A model generated the notes under the pieces. The model was not told where the DNA came from. It searched no databases and saw only the letters and a program-made list of their open reading frames with translations. Below are positions 25,853 to 34,562 of a stretch of 64,000 bases of DNA, one piece after another. Source of the stretch: an uncultured Bacteroidales bacterium. Its GTDB lineage: Bacteria > Bacteroidota > Bacteroidia > Bacteroidales > Bacteroidaceae. Location: NCBI GenBank assembly GCA_902778625.1, contig CACYYM010000003.1:1-64000 (forward strand). Direction: 5' to 3'. Each line of letters opens with the position of its first letter. Position 1 is the first letter of the stretch. The position numbers and the translations under genes are program-made.

Positions 25853-27025
25853 TTAAGGTTGCTTGAAGCTTGGCAATTCGTCGCGCGTGATGACGCAATC
25901 TTGCTCGAGAGCATCGTTCCAGTATTCGATATTGGCATTTGTGTGGTCGGTGCTGTTGAAAGCTTCGTCTTTAGGTTTGTTGGTGCGGTCATAATCGTAC
26001 CACGGAATGAGGAAACTCCAGTACTGCCCATCAGCCCAAAACTCCGAGACCTTCGGAATGTTGCCGAACTCGCTGATGGCATAAAGCTTGCCCGGATAGT
26101 TCTCGTGGAAGTAGTCGTACCACCAATGCATGTCGCTGAGGCTTGTGCCGTAGAAATCGTAAGCAACGATATCCACAAACTCGTCGCCCGGATACCAAAG
26201 TTTAGAGTCACCAGCGTTATAAATCCAGATGAGGTTCGTGAGTCCGTGATAGTTCACCATTCGGTCGTACATGACTCGCCAAAGTTCCTTGAAAGCTTCT
26301 GGTCCGTCGCTGCCCCACCAGAACCAAGCCTTGTGCCAGTCTGTGCCCGGGTTGGTTTCCGTCCAATTGCCCTGAGCTTCATGCAAGGGACGCCAAAGGA
26401 CAGGCACTTTGTTGTTCTTCAGGGGCTTCAGCCATTGTGCCACTTTGTCAATGCGGTCGAGCATCGTTTTGTAATCTTCTGTACTGGGCGAGAAGATGGC
26501 AGACGGATGGAAACCCGTTTGTCCGCTTTCCGAGCCAGGTGTGCAAGTCCAGCCTGTGCCGTCGTTCGTTGGCATGTTCCAGTGCCACATAGCCGACACG
26601 ATGCCGCCCCTGTTCCACCAATTGCGCCAAATGGTGTTGTCGGCATAGTTGATCCAGCCTCCTGGGGAAGAATAAATGTCGTGGATGAAGTCGAAAGTAT
26701 TGATGGCAGGATACTTTCTCGTGTGCTTATAGACCCAATCGGCCTCGTTCGTATTGTAGTTCACGCAGGCATGAGTGCCCGTCAGGATTTTCTGTCCCAC
26801 GTTTTCCTCGAGGTAAGTGAGCAGGTTCTGAGCCTCTGCCGAACGATTGCTCCACTTTGGGATTTGCTCGAAAGCGACGCTGTCGATGCTTTCCACCTCG
26901 AAGCGAACAGCAGTCCCGTTGGCTTTATAGACAATCATATTCTGCACCTGAGCCCTCATCGTCGGGCAGGTCAGGGCAAGAAAAAAAGCGAAGAGGGTTG
27001 ATAGTTTCCGAGTGTATTGTTTCAT
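25853..27025 (-). CDS. Secreted GH26 beta-mannanase-like enzyme
   Basis: 390 residues, signal peptide ending near MRAQ, then a short segment IVYKANGTAVRFEVESIDSV that is common after the signal in Prevotella secreted proteins (also in the 27088 protein). The GH26 (beta/alpha)8 barrel follows, with acid/base Glu216 (RPLHEAQGNW) and nucleophile Glu319 (AISEFGNIP) plus the aromatic WFWWGSDG and WIYNAGD loops. GH26 enzymes cleave beta-1,4-mannan or related glucans. It heads the minus-strand group with a -7 box at 27044-27051. Confidence 0.93.
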   Translation of the reverse strand: MKQYTRKLSTLFAFFLALTCPTMRAQVQNMIVYKANGTAVRFEVESIDSVAFEQIPKWSNRSAEAQNLLTYLEENVGQKILTGTHACVNYNTNEADWVYKHTRKYPAINTFDFIHDIYSSPGGWINYADNTIWRNWWNRGGIVSAMWHWNMPTNDGTGWTCTPGSESGQTGFHPSAIFSPSTEDYKTMLDRIDKVAQWLKPLKNNKVPVLWRPLHEAQGNWTETNPGTDWHKAWFWWGSDGPEAFKELWRVMYDRMVNYHGLTNLIWIYNAGDSKLWYPGDEFVDIVAYDFYGTSLSDMHWWYDYFHENYPGKLYAISEFGNIPKVSEFWADGQYWSFLIPWYDYDRTNKPKDEAFNSTDHTNANIEYWNDALEQDCVITRDELPSFKQP

Positions 27026-27043
27026 AAATTGATGTTATGTCTT

Positions 27044-27051
27044 GCAAAGAT
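27044..27051 (-). promoter_or_regulatory. -7 box for the GH26 operon
   Basis: TATCTTTG followed by CAAG on the minus strand, 18 bp before the ATG. Confidence 0.7.
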
Positions 27052-27087
27052 ACGAATAAACTTTAGCTTCTATGCTTTTTGGGGTTT

Positions 27088-28191
27088 TTACTCTATCGCC
27101 ACGATGCTCCCGAAGTTTTTCCATGGCACTTTTGCTCTATAAGCATTCACAGAACCAGCAGGGACATGGAGGGTAGCAGACGAGTAGGATGACTCATAAA
27201 ACGCTCCGCTTTCTACACTGGGAACATTTTCAGCATAGCAATAGACATCTGTCAGGCTGGAGCATCCGTAGAAGGCCAACCTCCCGATGCTTGTCACGCT
27301 GCTGGGAATGGTGACGGTGGTCAGACCGGTGCAATATTCGAAGGTGCCCAGAGCGATGCTTGTCACGCTTTCGGGGATGGCAATGGAGGTCAGGCCTTCG
27401 CAATAATAGAAGGCATTGTCGCCGATGCTTGTCACGCTCTCCGGGATGTCGATGGAGGTCAGGCTGGAGCAGTTCCAGAAGGCCCAGTCTCCGATGCTTG
27501 TCACGCTGCTGGGGATGGTGGTGCTCTGGCAACCTACAATCAGCGTGTTTGTTTCCGTTTTTATGATGGCGTTGCAGTTGTCCCGGGAATCATAGGTTGG
27601 GTTGCCCGTTTCTACCGTTATTGAGGTCAGGCCGGAGCAACCGGAAAAGGCACCTTCGCCGATGCTTGTCACGCTTTCTGGGATGTTGATGGAGGGCAGG
27701 CTGGTGCAATCAGAGAAGGCAGAGCCGCCGATGGTGGTCACACTCTCTGGAATGGTGACGGAGATGAGGATGTTACAACTAGTGAAGGCAACATCGCCGA
27801 TTCCAACAACATTCATCAACCTTCCAAGGTAAATCAATTTGGAGATTATTCTTGCTGTACCAGTGAAGGAAACATGATCATAGCCAGAAACCACCAAATC
27901 GCCGTTTTGAACCGTATATTTCAAGTCGTCAATTAAAAACGATGCTTCATCGATTCTGGAAAACGAATGCTCGCCATCAACGTTTCCATCGGCATCGACA
28001 GTGACAACAATCTCATCCGGGTCGACTGTTGCAGGAGCATCACTAAAGACAATGCTATCCAGCTGCGAGATGTCGTACTCATGACTTTGTTTGCCCCCCA
28101 TATAAAGGGTAATCTTCTGTCCCCAAGCTGTCTGTACACCTGCTATTACTGACAGCAAAACTGCCAATAAATACAAAAGAGTTCTTTTCAT
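27088..28191 (-). CDS. BspA-like leucine-rich-repeat surface protein
   Basis: 367 residues with a signal peptide ending near TAWGQ and a Prevotella-type start domain (KITLYMGGKQSHEYDISQLD). From about residue 135 there are about seven 23-residue units of the BspA/TpLRR form, for example LTSIDIPESVTSIGDNAFYY. The repeats are close to identical in DNA (period 69 bp), so copy number could vary by recombination. BspA-like proteins in oral and gut Bacteroidetes bind host matrix or other cells. The C-terminal LHVPAGSVNAYRAKVPWKNF is the usual cap of this family. It lacks the GKK tail seen elsewhere. Confidence 0.9.
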   Translation of the reverse strand: MKRTLLYLLAVLLSVIAGVQTAWGQKITLYMGGKQSHEYDISQLDSIVFSDAPATVDPDEIVVTVDADGNVDGEHSFSRIDEASFLIDDLKYTVQNGDLVVSGYDHVSFTGTARIISKLIYLGRLMNVVGIGDVAFTSCNILISVTIPESVTTIGGSAFSDCTSLPSINIPESVTSIGEGAFSGCSGLTSITVETGNPTYDSRDNCNAIIKTETNTLIVGCQSTTIPSSVTSIGDWAFWNCSSLTSIDIPESVTSIGDNAFYYCEGLTSIAIPESVTSIALGTFEYCTGLTTVTIPSSVTSIGRLAFYGCSSLTDVYCYAENVPSVESGAFYESSYSSATLHVPAGSVNAYRAKVPWKNFGSIVAIE

Positions 28192-28215
28192 ATATTATAT
28201 ATTATGTTTCCGCTG

Positions 28216-28223
28216 CAAATATA
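28216..28223 (-). promoter_or_regulatory. -7 box for the BspA-like gene
   Basis: TATATTTG followed by CAG on the minus strand, about 25 bp before the ATG at 28191. Confidence 0.65.
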
Positions 28224-28259
28224 CGATTTATTTTCTTATTATAAGCATCTTTCACCAGA

Positions 28260-28497
28260 AAAGTAGGAAAGTAAGAAAGTAGGAAACACGACATTAACAC
28301 ATTTTGAACCAGTAAAAGCAGGTATAATTAAGGATATTTAAGATATATAATAAGTAATATAAATATAATATATATCGTAATATATTTAATAATATATAAA
28401 TAATAATAAACTTTTACTAAGAAAAGTCCTCTTTCCGCTTCGCCCCCCCCCGAAACACCTTAATGTCTACTTTCCTACTTTCTTACTTTCCTACTTT
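28260..28497. mobile_element. Second MITE-like element with micro-repeat inverted ends
   Basis: 27 bp at 28260-28286 are the exact reverse complement of 28471-28497. Each arm is made of AAAGTAGGA/AAGTAAG micro repeats. The core is AT-rich (28330-28420) and includes a C-tract at 28442-28451. No coding capacity. Same plan as 18393-18579, different sequence. Confidence 0.65.
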
Positions 28498-28572
28498 CTC
28501 TCCCCACGAAAAAACTTTCAATTGTGTGTGTAAATAATTGCCAATTTGCTTGCATAATTCAGGAATATTTCG

Positions 28573-28580
28573 TACCTTTG
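28573..28580 (+). promoter_or_regulatory. Orphan plus-strand -7 box
   Basis: TACCTTTG with a TTG about 20 bp upstream. It reads into the 28643 array and antisense to the lipoprotein gene; no plus-strand gene follows. Confidence 0.4.
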
Positions 28581-28642
28581 TGGTGGACTTGGTGGGGTGA
28601 GCTCTTAGCTGCAGATAAGGGCAGGCACAGCACGGCTGAAAT

Positions 28643-28708
28643 GCAAACTTAACACGTTGAGGTGCGCAACTCAACACGTTAAGATGAGCAACAAAGCACG
28701 CTAAGTCT
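28643..28708 (-). repeat. 22-bp phased array of the CGTGTCGAGTT family (3 units)
   Basis: On the plus strand CACGTT or CACGCT occurs at 28653, 28675 and 28697, exactly 22 bp apart; read on the minus strand the units are AACGTGTT-GAGTT type. It lies just downstream of the minus-strand lipoprotein gene, in its orientation. Unit 1 and 2 can also pair as CTTAAC/GTTAAG. Confidence 0.75.
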
Positions 28709-28724
28709 TTTACCCCTCGTCTTT

Positions 28725-29627
28725 CTACTTCTTCGGCTTGAAACGGAGTACGCCGCCGCCATTGGTCTGCATGATGAGGGAGCGTCGGTAAGGTTTGCAG
28801 TCCTCGAACTCATGTGGCACCTGTTGCTGGAAGTTGTGGATGCGGTCGAGCTGTTTCTTCTTCAGGTTCCAGACGTAGAGGATACTCGGCTGCTGTTCAG
28901 TGCCGACGCCAACGGGAATGAACATCTGGTCGCCTTTGATGCAGGCTCCTTGCCCGATGTGATTGGATGGGAAGCGTGGGTCGAGGTCTTGAATGCAATA
29001 GTTGTCGAGGGCGTTTCTTGGATTCAGGTGTACAATGGGGCCGTCGCTCAACTTAGGCATGGGGAAGACTATCGTGCGCCATCGGTTGCCTTTTCCCATG
29101 TTCTCGATAGTGTTGCCGTAACCTATCAGCCGATTGTGCTTGGCGTCTATCATCCATTGCAGTGCGTAACCGAAGAGTCCGTCGGGGTCGTCGAGCACGA
29201 TGGTCTGCACCAGTTGAGGCTCGCCCGTCAGCGAGATGCGCTCCACGAAGCAGACGTCCTTCATGCCTCTATAGCGCTGCTTGGAACATTGCGAGACATA
29301 AAGCAAGGGGAACTGGTCGGACTTGTGGTAGCGTTCTGTGCCGAAGAAGGCGACGTTGGCGTGATTCTCTGCCGTATGGCTTGCGAGAGGGAACTGCCGC
29401 ACTGGCTGGAGCTTGTCGTTCTGGAAACGATAGATGGTGGCCTGACCTGTGTTCTGCAGGCTCACGAGATAGTCGCCATAGATAGCCATCCCCTGATAAC
29501 TCTGCTTCTGTACGCCCTGCAGGTCGGCTATCTTTTGCACAGAGGCATCGGTGAAGTCGAATGGAACACAGGAAGACGTAAGAAGCATGATGGAAGACGT
29601 AAGAAGTAAAAATGGGATACGTTTCAT
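28725..29627 (-). CDS. Lipoprotein of unknown function, probable beta-propeller
   Basis: 300 residues with a lipoprotein signal (MKRIPFLLLTSSIMLLTSSC). The body is a run of about six short strand repeats (YQGMAIYGDYLVSLQNTG, NRLIGYGNTIENMGK, CIKGDQMFIPVGVG), suggesting a propeller-like fold, as in Bacteroidetes surface lipoproteins of sugar-use clusters. I recognise no named family. It starts 13 bp after the GH127 stop and so ends the GH20-GH92-GH127 run. The signal peptide contains a duplicated LLTSS encoded by a 15-bp direct repeat at 21-bp spacing. Confidence 0.6.
   Translation of the reverse strand: MKRIPFLLLTSSIMLLTSSCVPFDFTDASVQKIADLQGVQKQSYQGMAIYGDYLVSLQNTGQATIYRFQNDKLQPVRQFPLASHTAENHANVAFFGTERYHKSDQFPLLYVSQCSKQRYRGMKDVCFVERISLTGEPQLVQTIVLDDPDGLFGYALQWMIDAKHNRLIGYGNTIENMGKGNRWRTIVFPMPKLSDGPIVHLNPRNALDNYCIQDLDPRFPSNHIGQGACIKGDQMFIPVGVGTEQQPSILYVWNLKKKQLDRIHNFQQQVPHEFEDCKPYRRSLIMQTNGGGVLRFKPKK
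29571..29606 (-). repeat. Direct repeat in the lipoprotein signal peptide
   Basis: GGAAGACGTAAGAAG occurs at 29571-29585 and 29592-29606, 21 bp apart. It encodes the doubled LLTSS of the signal peptide. Confidence 0.7.
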
Positions 29628-29640
29628 AGAGTATGTGTTT

Positions 29641-32358
29641 TTAAGGTGTTAAGAATTTCTTTCCGTTTTGGATATATATGCCGTTTGATGCTTTGCTGAC
29701 CTGCTGACCTGCAAGGTTGTAAACATTATTATTGAAGATTGAAGATTGAAGATTGAAAGGGGATTCGGAGCTTTCAATATTCAATTTCCCATTTTCAATT
29801 GTCCCGATGCCTGTTCCATCGCCTTCAATGCGTTCGATTCTGAAGTGATCTACCTTGAACCAACCTGTAGATTCGCTGCTTGTGGCTTGTGTGCCATCAG
29901 GTTTCAAGCAACTTGTCCGGATGCCGAGCGTAAGGCTTTCGCCTGCTTCTATGCTTGTCGTTACCTCCATTTCATGAAGGATGAAGGTGGCGCCCGATGT
30001 GCCTTTGTGTCCCGCGAAGGTAGCTGTCTCGCCTTCTGTCAGGTTCTTGTCGTAATCACTTTCCTTTCCGAAGTACTGGACGTTGTTGTTTGCAAAGAGA
30101 CGACACGTGCCGAGGTCGCCTTGCTTGCACCAGAGCAGACAACGGATACGGTAGAGTCCGGGCTTAATCTTCGAGGCAGGAATGGTCTGATAAAACTGGA
30201 AGTCGAGCGGGAAAGGACGTGTGTTCCACCAGCAAACGTTTTCTCCATAGCAGTTTGAGGCGTCGTGATTGATGCCGTAACTGTTACCGTTGAGTGTTCC
30301 CTGCACACTCCATCCGTAGGGCAGATACGTCTTCTTCTCGATACCGCCGTGATTAACCGTACCAGCTGACGTGAGTTCGAAGTCGGGATTAATCAAGAGA
30401 GAGTCCGTCAATGTCTTTTTCCCTTTGCGACGACCATCGGGAAAGACGGAGACGCGAAGCTTTGTCGCACCATAAGGCACGAGCTTGATGTTTCTCCTTG
30501 TGCCTGAGAATACGACATATTCAGAAGCCGGAAGAACCGGATTGTAACGGTCTTTCTCCACTTCCCAAGTGATAGGGCGGACGGGCAATGTTATAGAAAG
30601 CGGTGTCCCGTCGAGGTCGAAGGGATAGGCATTTGCAAGCTTCTCTTCGTTGGTGTTGAGGGAAAGAGTCTCAGCATCGGTATAAAGGGCATAGTTGAAA
30701 TCGCCTCTTGGCTTCATACTCCAGCACTTGAAGCCATCGCCCGGTACTTTGCCGTTCATGTTGCTGTAGGTGTTAGTGTCCTCGGTGACTGTTGCAGGAA
30801 CAGGAAAAGCGAAGAGCAACGGACCGCATTCTACGTACTTTCCTTGCCCGTCGGCAGCTTCAACGACCATTGGCGTCATTTCCAATGAAAGCGTTACAAC
30901 ATCGCCGTCGCTCCAGTCACAATCTAAAGTAATGAACCCGGACGAGGGAGCAGAGGAGATGGCCTGTGTCTCGCCGTTGATCGTGACTTGAAACTCTTTG
31001 CACCAACCTGGTATGCGGAAGATGAACGGGAAGTGTGTCGTCTCAGGAACAGAGAAGCGGAAAGTGATATCGCCACAGAAGGGATAGTACGTTTCCTCTG
31101 TGATGTGGCACTGGGCTGAGCCAACTTTGAAGTCGATTTCGCTTGGCGCATACATTGCCGAAACGATAGCTTCGCCTGCTCCTCGCATCCAAAGTCGTGA
31201 AGCGAAATCGGGCATCATTCGGTGCATGTTGCCTGCACAGCACTCGGTTTCGTGGGTGGGACGGTAAGCCATCCATGTTGAACCCCGCTTGAACTTGTTG
31301 TTGTCGGAGTTGCCTGTGCAGATAATTTGGTTGACTGAAGAGAAGTACTGAACGGCGTCGAAGTTGCTCGTGATGGCTCCTGGCGCGGCATTGAAGATGG
31401 CTCGTTCAATGCGATCTGCCCATTCTGCCTGTCCAGTGACAGTAAGGAAATAGCCGAGCGACCAAGTGTAATCAGTGATGTCGCAAGTCTCGTGAGCTAT
31501 GTCGATGTCGCGTCCCTGCGTGTATTCGGCACTTGTAGGCACGCCATCGGGCAACATGTGGTCGCGCTCCAATTTCCGTTCCGCGTTCATGGCAATGTCA
31601 AGATATTTCTCGTTGCCTGTATAAGCGTAAAGAAGTAGGGGCACTTTCAGCATCTCACAATAAGTGACACCATGCAAATGGATGAACTCGTCGCTTCCGG
31701 CATCGGTTGCATCAAACTCGAAACCGCCTGTGTTGTAAGCAGTTTCGGCTTTCGTCAACAAACTGTTTGTGCCTGTTTCACCATAGAGCCAAAGCATGCC
31801 TTCGAGATTGAGGATGTGGCGACGTCCATTCGTTAGGTCGCTGTTCTGCATCGTGTTGTAGTTCCTTTGCAGAGCAGTCTTGAGGTTTGTCGGGGTGCCA
31901 TGCACGTCGGCATAGGCTTTCAGGGCTCTCCAGAAGACTGCTTGCGGCCAAAGACTGTTGATAACCGATGAGCCCAGACGTCCGTTCGATTGCGGATGAG
32001 CGAGTGTGTATTGGATGCCAGCCTCGCCTTTCTGGATGAGTTCTTCGTCGTTGAGAAGGTAGCCGAGGCGCAGCAAGCCGTCGGTGTAGTAGGCGGTCTG
32101 CTCGTAGCGCCACCAGTCCTGCCCGTAGTCGCCGTTGCGCGGTATCTCGCCTGCCCAGAGGCAAGTGTTGTAGGGATAGGAGAGAGCTTCCGGATGGCCT
32201 GTCAGTCCCGACTTCTGCCGTTCGAGAAATTCGAGGAGCCAACCTTTCGGCTTGATGTCTGCAATGAGTCCTTCCTGAAAAACATATTGGGCTCTGCTGC
32301 TCATCGAGCAGGCGAGAAGAGCCATCAAAAGCAAGAGAGTTCGTTTCATCTTGTTCAT
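29641..32358 (-). CDS. Secreted GH127 beta-L-arabinofuranosidase-like enzyme with C-terminal tail
   Basis: 905 residues, signal peptide ending near SSRAQ. The (alpha/alpha)6 barrel spans about 30-430, followed by beta-sandwich domains. The GH127 zinc-thiolate site is intact: Glu290 and Cys292 (HETCD) and Cys373-Cys374 (TECCAGN), one of the pair being the nucleophile in characterised enzymes. Family members release L-arabinofuranose. A carbohydrate-binding-like domain covers about 690-850, then a repeat-encoded linker (NIESSESPFNLQSSIFNN) and the tail VYNLAGQQVSKASNGIYIQN with GKKFLTP. The start overlaps the GH92 stop by 4 bp, so the two are coupled. Confidence 0.9.
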   Translation of the reverse strand: MNKMKRTLLLLMALLACSMSSRAQYVFQEGLIADIKPKGWLLEFLERQKSGLTGHPEALSYPYNTCLWAGEIPRNGDYGQDWWRYEQTAYYTDGLLRLGYLLNDEELIQKGEAGIQYTLAHPQSNGRLGSSVINSLWPQAVFWRALKAYADVHGTPTNLKTALQRNYNTMQNSDLTNGRRHILNLEGMLWLYGETGTNSLLTKAETAYNTGGFEFDATDAGSDEFIHLHGVTYCEMLKVPLLLYAYTGNEKYLDIAMNAERKLERDHMLPDGVPTSAEYTQGRDIDIAHETCDITDYTWSLGYFLTVTGQAEWADRIERAIFNAAPGAITSNFDAVQYFSSVNQIICTGNSDNNKFKRGSTWMAYRPTHETECCAGNMHRMMPDFASRLWMRGAGEAIVSAMYAPSEIDFKVGSAQCHITEETYYPFCGDITFRFSVPETTHFPFIFRIPGWCKEFQVTINGETQAISSAPSSGFITLDCDWSDGDVVTLSLEMTPMVVEAADGQGKYVECGPLLFAFPVPATVTEDTNTYSNMNGKVPGDGFKCWSMKPRGDFNYALYTDAETLSLNTNEEKLANAYPFDLDGTPLSITLPVRPITWEVEKDRYNPVLPASEYVVFSGTRRNIKLVPYGATKLRVSVFPDGRRKGKKTLTDSLLINPDFELTSAGTVNHGGIEKKTYLPYGWSVQGTLNGNSYGINHDASNCYGENVCWWNTRPFPLDFQFYQTIPASKIKPGLYRIRCLLWCKQGDLGTCRLFANNNVQYFGKESDYDKNLTEGETATFAGHKGTSGATFILHEMEVTTSIEAGESLTLGIRTSCLKPDGTQATSSESTGWFKVDHFRIERIEGDGTGIGTIENGKLNIESSESPFNLQSSIFNNNVYNLAGQQVSKASNGIYIQNGKKFLTP
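29731..29800 (-). repeat. Dispersed repeat, family A, inside the GH127 gene
   Basis: Four copies of ATTGAAG/ATTGAAAG in a row (29731-29757), then TTCAATATTCAATTTCCCAT to 29800 in inverted sense. In frame it encodes most of the linker before the C-terminal tail, residues about 853-876. Confidence 0.8.
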
Positions 32359-34511
32359 CTTTTTATTTTTCCATTTGTTATCTCTTCATGGGTGATATAG
32401 TTGCGGCCTTTGGGGAGTGATTGGGGTGTAACGACGAAGCGGCGACCATTCTGCAAGTTGAGCGTAATGCGTTGGAAACGTGGTTCGCAAAGCATGTATC
32501 GGTTGGAAGAGGGACAGACAGGATAGAAGCCCATCGAGGAAAAGATAAACCAAGAGGACATTTGCCCTGAATCGTCGTTGCCAGAAAGCCCGCCAGGCGT
32601 GTCGTTATACTCTGTATCGAGGATGTAGTTCACCCATTTCCGTGTCTTTTCAGGCTTGCCGATAAAGTCGTAGAGATAGGCAATCTGGTGGCAAGGCTCA
32701 TTGCCGTGCCAATAACGACCTTCGGTGAACATCGAGTCGAGCTTTGCCTCGAATGCTTCTTTACCCAACATCTCGGCGAGTCCCTCCACGTTGTGGGGCA
32801 CGAACCAAGTGTAGTGGCAAACGGCGCCTTCCGTAATGAAGGACTTGCGATTCACGAAGTCGGTGTTGTCCTCGAAGTGTCCGTCGGCATGGCGTCCGTC
32901 GCAATAGCCAGTCTTGGGATTGATGACGTTGCGCCAGTTCTCGGAGCGGGCCATCAGCGTCTTGTAGTCATCCTCTTTGCCCAGTGCCTTTGCCATTTGC
33001 GCCACGGCATAGTCGTCGAAGGCGTACTCCAGGGTTCGCGAGGTCTGTTCCTTCTGATGGAAAGCCTCCTTGACGGGGTCTTCCAGGGGAATGTAGCCGT
33101 ACTGCATGTAGGATTTCAGGGCGCGCCTGCCCATGCCGTTAATGTAGTCCTGCTCCGAGGCCGGGGTCTCGAAGGCATTCTTGCGCATTCCCTCGTAAGC
33201 CTTCTCCGCATCGAAGCCCCTGATGCCCTTGATGTAAGCATCTGCAAGGGCCACCGAGCAGTGGTCGCCTATCATGGCAGCGGTATAACTGTTCCAGCTC
33301 GGGAAGATAGGCAGCCAACCGCCTTCTTCGTATTTCGTGACGAGCGACTGCATCATGTCGGCAGAGACATCAGGATATAATAATGTGTAGAGCGGATGGA
33401 CGGCACGGAAAGTGTCCCACATTGTGAAGTCGCAATAGTATTTACCATTTGAGCATTTACCTTTTATCATTTTGCTTGCGAAGCACGGATATGTGCCGTC
33501 TGCATCGCTCATTTCGTGGGGCATGAACGAGGCGCGATAGAGGGCTCCGTAGAACTGATTGATGCGAGCTGTGTCCGGGCCTTCAATATCGATGGCGTGA
33601 AAATGCTTAATCCAAATGCGGATGAGCCGTTCCTTCATCTGTTCGAAGCTGACCTTTTGAGCCTCTGCCCTATAGTTCCGCTCGGCTCCCATACGACCTG
33701 TAAAGGACGAAGCAGCTTTCAGGATGATGGGTTTACCTGCTTTCCCCCGAAAGGTGAGCCAGGCACAAATGCTATCCTGACCGCATTCGACAGGCTCATC
33801 CGTATAAGTGAGCAACAGGTGTCCGCTGAAGCCTGCGCTCTCGCCCCAGCCCTGATAGATGCGATGAACGGGGTTGACGGCATAGATTGTCTTGTGCCAG
33901 GGTTCCACCACAGCAAAGCCCTCGCGTTCGTCGCTATTAGGCTCTATGACGATGTGCACGAGGCCGTCCCGCTCAGGCGTGATGCGAAAAATGGCAGCGT
34001 GGCTGCTTGCTGTCATTTCCGTCAGCAGATGCTCTTCGGGAAGCCGCACGGCATAGTAGTGAGGGTGGGATACTTCGTCGTCGTGACTGAAGTTCGTGGC
34101 GCGCTCTTTTGCCGTCTTTCGGAGCTTTCCTGTGAGCGTGGCAACCGTGAACGAGCCGTAGTCCTGCGTGCAGCTGCCCGAGGTCCAATGGCTGTTTCGG
34201 AAGCCCTGCAGTTTGGTGTCTGTATAATAATAAGGTGCCAAACACTTTCGCTCGCTCTCGCGTGTCTGTGGCGTCCAGAAGTTCTGCCCGTTGGGCGAGA
34301 GCACAGCCGGCATAGTCTGCCCGTGTTCCTCCGAGCCTTTGCCGAAAAGCCCCGCAGTCTTAGTGTTGGCTGGCGCCGTGCCTACCATTGTATTGAGCGC
34401 GCAGAGCTGCCGAAGGTGCTCAAGGTCGTGCCTGTTGAGTCCTTTTGCCGTGCTGCTTGAAGCGCACAGAAGTAGCAGAATAGCTAGAAAAAGAGTCCTA
34501 TTTGTCTTCAT
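32355..34511 (-). CDS. Secreted GH92 alpha-mannosidase
   Basis: About 718 residues from the ATG at 34511 (MKTNRTLFLAILLLLCASSS signal peptide). GH92 enzymes are calcium-dependent exo-alpha-mannosidases acting on N-glycans and yeast mannan. Signatures are FTMWDTFRAVHPLYTLLYPD, GRHADGHFEDNTDFVNRKSF, TEGAVCHYTWFVPHNVEGLA and GGLSGNDDSGQMSSWFIFSS, the last with the catalytic acidic cluster. The segment MIKGKCSNGK just before YYCDFTMWDTF is encoded by a dispersed AATGGTAAAT-like repeat (33440-33470). It lies between GH20 (51 bp gap) and GH127 (4-bp overlap) on one transcript unit. Confidence 0.95.
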   Translation of the reverse strand: MKTNRTLFLAILLLLCASSSTAKGLNRHDLEHLRQLCALNTMVGTAPANTKTAGLFGKGSEEHGQTMPAVLSPNGQNFWTPQTRESERKCLAPYYYTDTKLQGFRNSHWTSGSCTQDYGSFTVATLTGKLRKTAKERATNFSHDDEVSHPHYYAVRLPEEHLLTEMTASSHAAIFRITPERDGLVHIVIEPNSDEREGFAVVEPWHKTIYAVNPVHRIYQGWGESAGFSGHLLLTYTDEPVECGQDSICAWLTFRGKAGKPIILKAASSFTGRMGAERNYRAEAQKVSFEQMKERLIRIWIKHFHAIDIEGPDTARINQFYGALYRASFMPHEMSDADGTYPCFASKMIKGKCSNGKYYCDFTMWDTFRAVHPLYTLLYPDVSADMMQSLVTKYEEGGWLPIFPSWNSYTAAMIGDHCSVALADAYIKGIRGFDAEKAYEGMRKNAFETPASEQDYINGMGRRALKSYMQYGYIPLEDPVKEAFHQKEQTSRTLEYAFDDYAVAQMAKALGKEDDYKTLMARSENWRNVINPKTGYCDGRHADGHFEDNTDFVNRKSFITEGAVCHYTWFVPHNVEGLAEMLGKEAFEAKLDSMFTEGRYWHGNEPCHQIAYLYDFIGKPEKTRKWVNYILDTEYNDTPGGLSGNDDSGQMSSWFIFSSMGFYPVCPSSNRYMLCEPRFQRITLNLQNGRRFVVTPQSLPKGRNYITHEEITNGKIKR
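33440..33470 (-). repeat. Dispersed repeat, family C, inside the GH92 gene
   Basis: ATTTACCATTTGAGCATTTA and the bases to 33470 consist of (A)TTTACC units. They encode MIKGKCSNGKY in frame. A similar AATGGTAAATG block lies upstream of the GH43 gene at 45455-45487. Confidence 0.55.
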
Positions 34512-34562
34512 ATCTGTGAGTTCTGCCTGCAATTACTCCTCACGTTAAGTTTGCCGATTACC

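Noticed and set aside
25859..27001. 380-codon plus-strand frame opposite GH26
   Set aside because: Antisense shadow of an enzyme with both catalytic Glu residues present.
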